From Pseudoxanthomonas gei (lineage in GTDB: Bacteria; Pseudomonadota; Gammaproteobacteria; Xanthomonadales; Xanthomonadaceae), in assembly GCF_010119615.1 (NCBI RefSeq), contig NZ_QOVG01000003.1:124001-188000 (forward strand): 64,000 nucleotides of DNA, read 5' to 3'. Below, one piece after another: positions 60,054 through 64,000 of the stretch. The notes beneath the pieces were generated by a model. The model searched no databases. It worked only from the letters and a program-made list of their open reading frames with translations, and had not been told where the DNA came from. Both the position numbers and the translations under genes were made by a program. Every line of letters begins with the position of its first letter. Position 1 is the stretch's first letter.

Positions 60054-60482
60054 TCAGATATCCAGGACTTGCGGCTGCTGGGCGGCATGCGGGTGATTGG
60101 GGCCTGCGTAGACCTTGAGCTTGCGGTACATCGCACGGCCCAGGGTGTTCTTCGGCAGCATGCCCTTGACGGCGATCTCGATGACGCGCTCGGGGTGGCG
60201 CTCCAGCGCCTGGCCCAGGGTTTCGCTCTTGAGGTTGCCGATGTAACCGGTGAACCGGTAATACATCTTGTCGGCCAGCTTGTTGCCGGTCACGTGGATC
60301 TTCTCGGCATTGATCACCACCAGGTAATCGCCGGTATCGACGTGCGGGGTATAGACCGGCTTGTGCTTGCCGCGGAGGCGGCGGGCCAGCTCGGTGGACA
60401 GGCGACCGAGGGTCTTGCCTGCTGCGTCGACGACGTACCAGTCACGCTGGACGGTCTCGGACTTGGCGCTAAACGTATTCAT
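60054..60482 (-). CDS. rplM: 50S ribosomal protein uL13
   Basis: 142 residues: [20 protein letters not shown], then [20 protein letters not shown] and [20 protein letters not shown], all typical of uL13. First gene of rplM-rpsI. AAGGAG-like RBS directly before the ATG. A good sigma-70 promoter lies about 100 bases upstream. Confidence 0.98.
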   Translation of the reverse strand: MNTFSAKSETVQRDWYVVDAAGKTLGRLSTELARRLRGKHKPVYTPHVDTGDYLVVINAEKIHVTGNKLADKMYYRFTGYIGNLKSETLGQALERHPERVIEIAVKGMLPKNTLGRAMYRKLKVYAGPNHPHAAQQPQVLDI

Positions 60483-60519
60483 GAAGGAGCTCGATGTTGT
60501 TTGGTCGGGCGGATTGCGC

Positions 60520-60535
60520 CGGGTGGAAACACCCG
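60520..60535 (-). promoter_or_regulatory. hairpin in the rplM mRNA leader
   Basis: CGGGTG-TTTC-CACCCG, a 6-bp perfect hairpin in the roughly 90-base 5' leader. Flanking GGCGG and CCGCC could form an alternative stem. Leaders of rplM are targets of L13 autoregulation in other Gammaproteobacteria; whether this one matches is not known. Confidence 0.35.
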
Positions 60536-60581
60536 CCGGAACTTTGCCACGCGTTGTAAGGGTGGAACGAAAGAGGCCGGA

Positions 60582-60610
60582 TTGTACGTATCGTCGTGCT
60601 GCATTGCAAG
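60582..60610 (-). promoter_or_regulatory. sigma-70-type promoter of rplM-rpsI
   Basis: TTGCAA (60610-60605), a 17-base spacer and TACAAT (60587-60582) on the minus strand. Transcription would begin near 60575, giving a leader of about 90 bases before the rplM ATG. Confidence 0.75.
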
Positions 60611-60674
60611 CAAACCAGGCCCCTCGAGCCCGTTACCGGGCCGAACGGAGACCTCACGGCCGGGACCCGGCACA

Positions 60675-61325
60675 ATGGCAGCCATGACTGCCCGAGCCCT
60701 TTCCGCCCTCGACCGCCTGCTGGTGGATGCCCAGAACGCACTGGATACCGTGGCCGGGAAACCCCTCGCCCGACGCCCCAATCCAGCCGCAGACACGGCC
60801 GATGTGGAGCTGGACGAGGCCGAACGCCGCCACGCCGCCGGCCTGATGCGGATAAACCACGTGGGCGAGGTCTGCGCCCAGGGCCTGTACGTTGGTCAGG
60901 CCGCGGTGGCGCGCGACCCGCAGACCCGCGAGCACCTGCTGGAAGCGGCCCAGGAAGAGACCGACCACCTGGCCTGGTGCGGCGACCGCCTGGCCGAGCT
61001 GGGCAGCCGCCCCAGCCTGTTCAACCCGCTCTGGTACGCCGGCAGTTACGCGCTGGGAGCGCTGGCCGGCCTGCGCGGCGACGGCTGGAACCTGGGCTTC
61101 GTGGTGGAAACCGAACACCAGGTCGAGGCCCACCTCGACGAACACCTGCAGACGCTGCCTGAAGCCGACCTGCGCAGTCGGGAAATCATCAAGGTGATGA
61201 AGGCCGACGAGGCCCGCCATGCCGACCATGCCGAAAAAGCAGGTGCGCGCATCCTGCCGCAGCCGATTCCGGCGTTGATGACGGCCGCTTCGAATCTCAT
61301 GAAAGCCGTGGCCTACCGGCTCTGA
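60675..61325 (+). CDS. coq7: 2-polyprenyl-3-methyl-6-methoxy-1,4-benzoquinone monooxygenase
   Basis: 216 residues, di-iron hydroxylase of ubiquinone biosynthesis. Ligands are seen in [19 protein letters not shown] (Glu), [10 protein letters not shown] (E..H), [10 protein letters not shown] and [10 protein letters not shown] (E..H). It hydroxylates demethoxyubiquinone. Starts at 60675 (GGGA 9 bases upstream) and 60684 are both possible, three codons apart. Divergent from rplM. Confidence 0.93.
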   Translation: MAAMTARALSALDRLLVDAQNALDTVAGKPLARRPNPAADTADVELDEAERRHAAGLMRINHVGEVCAQGLYVGQAAVARDPQTREHLLEAAQEETDHLAWCGDRLAELGSRPSLFNPLWYAGSYALGALAGLRGDGWNLGFVVETEHQVEAHLDEHLQTLPEADLRSREIIKVMKADEARHADHAEKAGARILPQPIPALMTAASNLMKAVAYRL

Positions 61326-61366
61326 AAGCCGCACGACTGCAGGAGCGACGACCCACTACGCCCGGG

Positions 61367-61684
61367 CTAAGCCGAGGTGAGCTTCAGGCCGATCGCGCCG
61401 CTGACGATCAGGGCGATACACAGCAGTCGCGCCGGCGAGGCGCTTTCCGAAAACAGCACCAGTCCCAGGGTGGCCACGCCGACCGCACCGATGCCGGTCC
61501 AGATCGCGTAGGCGGTGCCCACCGGAATGGTGCGCAACGCCTGGGTCAGCAACCACAGGCTGATCGCCGCTGCGGCCACGGTGCCGATGCTGGGCCACAG
61601 GCGGGTGAACCCTTCGGTGTACTTCAGGCCGATTGCGAAGCCGATCTCGAAGATTCCGGCCAGCAGCAGATAGATCCAGGGCAT
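61367..61684 (-). CDS. gdx: Gdx (SugE-type) guanidinium exporter, SMR family
   Basis: 105 residues, four TM helices, [20 protein letters not shown] with the essential membrane Glu13 of SMR antiporters. The GFTRLWP segment after TM1 fits the Gdx/SugE branch rather than EmrE. It exports guanidinium in exchange for protons. The assignment is strengthened by the guanidine-II riboswitch directly upstream. The start at 61684 is preceded by GAGGAAAA. Converges with coq7. Confidence 0.92.
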   Translation of the reverse strand: MPWIYLLLAGIFEIGFAIGLKYTEGFTRLWPSIGTVAAAAISLWLLTQALRTIPVGTAYAIWTGIGAVGVATLGLVLFSESASPARLLCIALIVSGAIGLKLTSA

Positions 61685-61711
61685 TGGTGTTTTCCTCGAA
61701 AGCAGTTGCAT

Positions 61712-61747
61712 GAAACGAAAACGGCCCGGGGCTTTCGCCACGGACCG
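61712..61747 (-). terminator. attenuator terminator of the gdx riboswitch
   Basis: On the minus strand CGGTCC (61747-61742) can pair with GGGCCG (61727-61722) around an inner GGC-GAAA-GCC hairpin, followed at once by TTTTCGTTTC. The 5' arm covers the entire 3' arm of riboswitch hairpin 2, so the two structures exclude each other. This predicts termination without guanidine and read-through with it. Confidence 0.7.
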
Positions 61748-61795
61748 CCGTCGGTCTTGGTAGCGCAGGCGATGCCTGCGCGCGGGTCGTCCCGC
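61743..61795 (-). promoter_or_regulatory. guanidine-II (mini-ykkC) riboswitch upstream of gdx
   Basis: Two short hairpins with ACGR tetraloops, the defining feature of the class: GCGGG-ACGA-CCCGC (61795-61782) and GACCG-ACGG-CGGTC (61756-61743). Between them a GCGCAGGC-ATC-GCCTGCGC hairpin stacks directly on the first. The second loop ends 58 bases before the gdx ATG. Guanidine binding joins the two loops. The adjacent gene is the standard target of this class. Confidence 0.88.
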
Positions 61796-61862
61796 TTGTT
61801 TCTTGCTGGTCACACGATAACGGACGTTTGCCCAAGCCTGGGTAACCCCGGCCGATGGCCGA

Positions 61863-62657
61863 TTATTCGACCAGGTTGCGCCCGTGGAAAAGCTCCTCGA
61901 TCTCGCGCTTCAACAGCGCTTCGATCTTCATGCGCTCCTTGAACGAAAGATTCTTGGCCTTTTCCTCGAACAGGTACTGGTCCAGGTCGAAGTCCTTCAG
62001 ATGCAGCTTGGTGTGGAAGATGTTTTCCTGGTAGACGTTGACGTCGAACATCTCGTAGCGGGACTTGATGTTCTTGGCCAGGAAGTCCTGGATCGAGTTG
62101 ATCTTGTGGTCGATGTAGTGCTTCTTGCCTTTCACGTCGCGGGTGAAGCCACGCACGCGGTAATCGGCCACCACGATGTCCGACTCGAAGCTCTCGATCA
62201 GGTAGTTCAACGCCTTCAGCGGCGAAATCACCCCGCAGGTGGCCACGTCGATGTCGGCGCGGAAGGTAGCGATGCCATGCTGCGGATGGGTTTCGGGATA
62301 GGTGTGGACGGTGATGTGGCTCTTGTCCAGGTGCGCGACCACGGCATCGGAAATGATCTCCTTGCCGGCCATCTTCTTGTCGATCACCGGCTCTTCGGAG
62401 ATCAGGATGGTCACCGAGGCGCCCTGCGGATCGTAGTCCTGGCGGGCGACATTGAGGATGTTGGCGCCGATGATCTGGGCCACATCGGTCAGGATCTGGG
62501 TCAGCCGGTCGGCGTTGTATTCCTCGTCGATGTAGGCGATGTAGCGCTGGCGCTCTTCTTCCGAAACGGCGTAGCAGACGTCGTAGATGTTGAAGCTCAG
62601 CGCCTTGGTGAGGTTGTTGAAACCCTGGAGCCTGAGACGCGGAAGCGGTTTGACCAC
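61863..62657 (-). CDS. speD: S-adenosylmethionine decarboxylase proenzyme (class 1)
   Basis: 264 residues, E. coli-type SpeD. It self-cleaves at Ser113 in [14 protein letters not shown] to form the pyruvoyl cofactor and supplies aminopropyl groups for spermidine. Also seen are [20 protein letters not shown] near the start and [20 protein letters not shown]. It has its own gap on both sides; gdx is downstream with separate control. Confidence 0.96.
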   Translation of the reverse strand: MVKPLPRLRLQGFNNLTKALSFNIYDVCYAVSEEERQRYIAYIDEEYNADRLTQILTDVAQIIGANILNVARQDYDPQGASVTILISEEPVIDKKMAGKEIISDAVVAHLDKSHITVHTYPETHPQHGIATFRADIDVATCGVISPLKALNYLIESFESDIVVADYRVRGFTRDVKGKKHYIDHKINSIQDFLAKNIKSRYEMFDVNVYQENIFHTKLHLKDFDLDQYLFEEKAKNLSFKERMKIEALLKREIEELFHGRNLVE

Positions 62658-62818
62658 GGCGGTAATCCCTCTGGGGGAGACGACAAGGGGCGGGATTATG
62701 GGGCAAACGGGGTGACAGCGGAATGTCGGTGCGCTCCGGGCCCTGCGCTACCGGTATGGGTTTGCCGTCGCGCCCGTATTCAGACTAAGCTTGCTTAACC
62801 GTAGCTTGATATCCCCCG

Positions 62819-63505
62819 ATGAGCCTAGGTACCCCGATTTCAAATCCTGCCCGCATTGCGCCCAGCCCGCTGACGCCCGATGCCGCCACCATCGAACGCT
62901 TCCTGGCCCATTGCCACCGTCGCCGCTATCCGGCGCGCGCCGACGTATTCCGCCCCGGCGATCCGGCCGGCACCATGTATTACGTGGTCAGTGGTTCGGT
63001 GAGCATCATCACCGAGGAAGAGGATGACCGCGAGCTGGTGCTGGGTTATTTCGGCACCGGCGAGTTCGTCGGCGAGATGGGACTGTTCATCGAATCCGAC
63101 CGCCGCGAAGTGATCCTGCGCACCCGCACCCAGTGCGAACTGGCCGAGATCGGCTATGAGCGCCTGCACCAGCTGTTCACAGGGACGCTGGTCGCCGACG
63201 CGCCACGCCTGCTGTACTCGATTGGCTCGCAGCTCTCACGCCGGCTGCTGGACACCAGCAGGAAAGCCAGCCGCCTGGCCTTCCTGGACGTGACCGACCG
63301 CATCGTCCGCACCCTGCACGACCTGGCTCGCGAGCCGGAGGCCATGAGCCACCCGCAGGGCACGCAGTTGCGTGTGTCGCGGCAGGAGCTGGCACGCCTG
63401 GTCGGCTGTTCGCGCGAAATGGCCGGCCGCGTGCTCAAGAAGCAGCAGGCCGATGGCGTGCTGCACGCCCGCGGCAAGACCGTCGTGCTGTACGGCACGC
63501 GCTGA
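62819..63505 (+). CDS. clp: CRP-like global regulator Clp
   Basis: 228 residues. N-terminal cyclic-nucleotide-binding domain (about 25-135; FRPGDPAGTMYYVVSGSVSI, GEFVGEMGLF) and C-terminal winged HTH (about 165-225; SRQELARLVGCSREMAGRVL). In Xanthomonas, Clp controls virulence and exopolysaccharide genes and is inhibited by cyclic di-GMP. The N-terminus and GEFVGEMGLF are close to that type. Divergent from speD. Followed by a strong terminator. Confidence 0.93.
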   Translation: MSLGTPISNPARIAPSPLTPDAATIERFLAHCHRRRYPARADVFRPGDPAGTMYYVVSGSVSIITEEEDDRELVLGYFGTGEFVGEMGLFIESDRREVILRTRTQCELAEIGYERLHQLFTGTLVADAPRLLYSIGSQLSRRLLDTSRKASRLAFLDVTDRIVRTLHDLAREPEAMSHPQGTQLRVSRQELARLVGCSREMAGRVLKKQQADGVLHARGKTVVLYGTR

Positions 63506-63525
63506 ACGCACCGGTTTGGGGATCG

Positions 63526-63556
63526 AAGAAGGCGGGCTTCGGCCCGCCTTCTTCTT
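63526..63556 (+). terminator. bidirectional terminator after clp
   Basis: 12-bp perfect stem (63526-63537 with 63542-63553), TTCG tetraloop, then CTT. The A/T-rich lower stem gives U-runs on both strands, so it can serve clp and the converging HAD gene. Confidence 0.88.
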
Positions 63557-63634
63557 GCCTGTGATTTCGTTGGCAGGCGCCTCGATGATTGCCCATGCGG
63601 GCTGCGGGATGGCAATGGTGGGTCGGGCCCCACC

Positions 63635-64000
63635 CTATGCCACGGCCTGGCCTGCGCGGTCCTTGCAGCCCCAGTTGAGGATCGGCGTTCCGGCCGGCAA
63701 CACCTTGCGGAACATCTCCACCCGCTTGGCCTTGGGGTTCACCACCACCGGCGCGTGCGCGGCGTGCAGTAGCGGCAGGTCGGCGCTGCTGTCGGAATAG
63801 GCGACGGCGATTTCGCCGTAGCCACGTTCTTCCAGCATGCGCACCTTCTCTTCGTTGTGGCAGTGCCGCCGTGCGCCCATCGCGCCGAAGCGCGGCCCTA
63901 CCGCGGTGCCGATGACCGGCACGTCCTGGTGGGTCACGAACGCAAGGATGGCGCGCGCCAGCTCGGGCGGTGCGCCCGTGGCAATGACCACGCGGTCGCC
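63635..64000 (-). CDS. HAD-family phosphatase, C-terminal part (partial at window edge)
   Basis: 122 residues open at the right edge. HAD motif II VVIATGAP, the motif III lysine in NEEKVRMLEERGYGE and motif IV YSDSSADLPLL are present; motif I lies outside the window. It resembles the HAD-IB (SerB-like) group. Residues ending ILNWGCKDRAGQAVA give a full C-terminus. Substrate unknown. Confidence 0.82.
   Translation of the reverse strand, partial: GDRVVIATGAPPELARAILAFVTHQDVPVIGTAVGPRFGAMGARRHCHNEEKVRMLEERGYGEIAVAYSDSSADLPLLHAAHAPVVVNPKAKRVEMFRKVLPAGTPILNWGCKDRAGQAVA

Noticed and set aside
61367-61684. Quaternary-ammonium multidrug exporter (EmrE/QacE-type)
   Set aside because: The TM1 sequence and the guanidine riboswitch upstream favour the Gdx guanidinium exporter.

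Overview
The window is about 66% GC and comes from a gammaproteobacterium of the Xanthomonadaceae/Lysobacteraceae (Lysobacter, Luteimonas, Pseudoxanthomonas or Stenotrophomonas type); the genus cannot be fixed from sequence alone. The main reasons are the etfB-etfA / O-antigen island / metB / cbs gene order known from Xanthomonas, a Clp-type CRP homologue, pilU, a xanthomonad-style STAS-MlaE transporter, and class I fructose-bisphosphate aldolase clustered with pyk and pgk. Most of the window is ordinary core chromosome; the accessory part is the polysaccharide island at about 30.2-49.6 kb.

Layout. 0-10.2 kb: end of a PLP cysteine-synthase-like gene, a membrane-tethered protein with L7/L12-like repeats, a glyoxalase-fold protein, then a glycolytic block on the minus strand (fba, TonB-domain protein, pyk, a Sel1/TPR protein and a DUF3857-transglutaminase protein, pgk). 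10.3-16.3 kb: pssA-holD-rimI, two DUF4124 proteins, proS, a repeat-rich intergenic region and a ThrE-family exporter. 16.4-22.4 kb: an Mla/MCE lipid transporter (mlaE, mlaF, mlaD, PqiC-like lipoprotein), alkB and ETF-ubiquinone oxidoreductase. 22.5-29.9 kb: a secreted metalloprotease with FG-GAP repeats, scoAB, an ATP-grasp enzyme, etfBA and a lipoprotein.

30.2-49.6 kb is the surface-polysaccharide island. It makes GDP-mannose (manC) and GDP-D-rhamnose (gmd, rmd), carries three proteins with related GT4 modules (two of them two-domain fusions), a DUF4214 coiled-coil protein, and a GtrA / GtrB-like GT2 / polytopic membrane protein set with its own sugar-nucleotide genes (nucleotidyltransferase, epimerase, CapD-like dehydratase). 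No Wzm/Wzt, Wzx or Wzy gene is recognisable inside it. It lies between etfA and metB, the classic hypervariable LPS position of Xanthomonas.

49.6-64 kb: trans-sulfuration genes (metB-like and cbs, with an extra methyltransferase between them), a DUF465 protein, OmpA-like and DUF4398 envelope proteins, pilU, tyrosine-catabolism genes (fah, maiA), a 2OG-Fe dioxygenase, tRNA-Gln(CTG), rplM-rpsI, coq7, a Gdx guanidinium exporter preceded by a guanidine-II riboswitch with a competing terminator, speD, clp and a partial HAD phosphatase.

The points most worth a second look are the guanidine-II riboswitch with an attenuator, two copies of a small element with matching inverted ends (17.5 and 59.6 kb), a cloverleaf-like palindromic repeat at 14.7 kb, and the composition of the O-antigen island.
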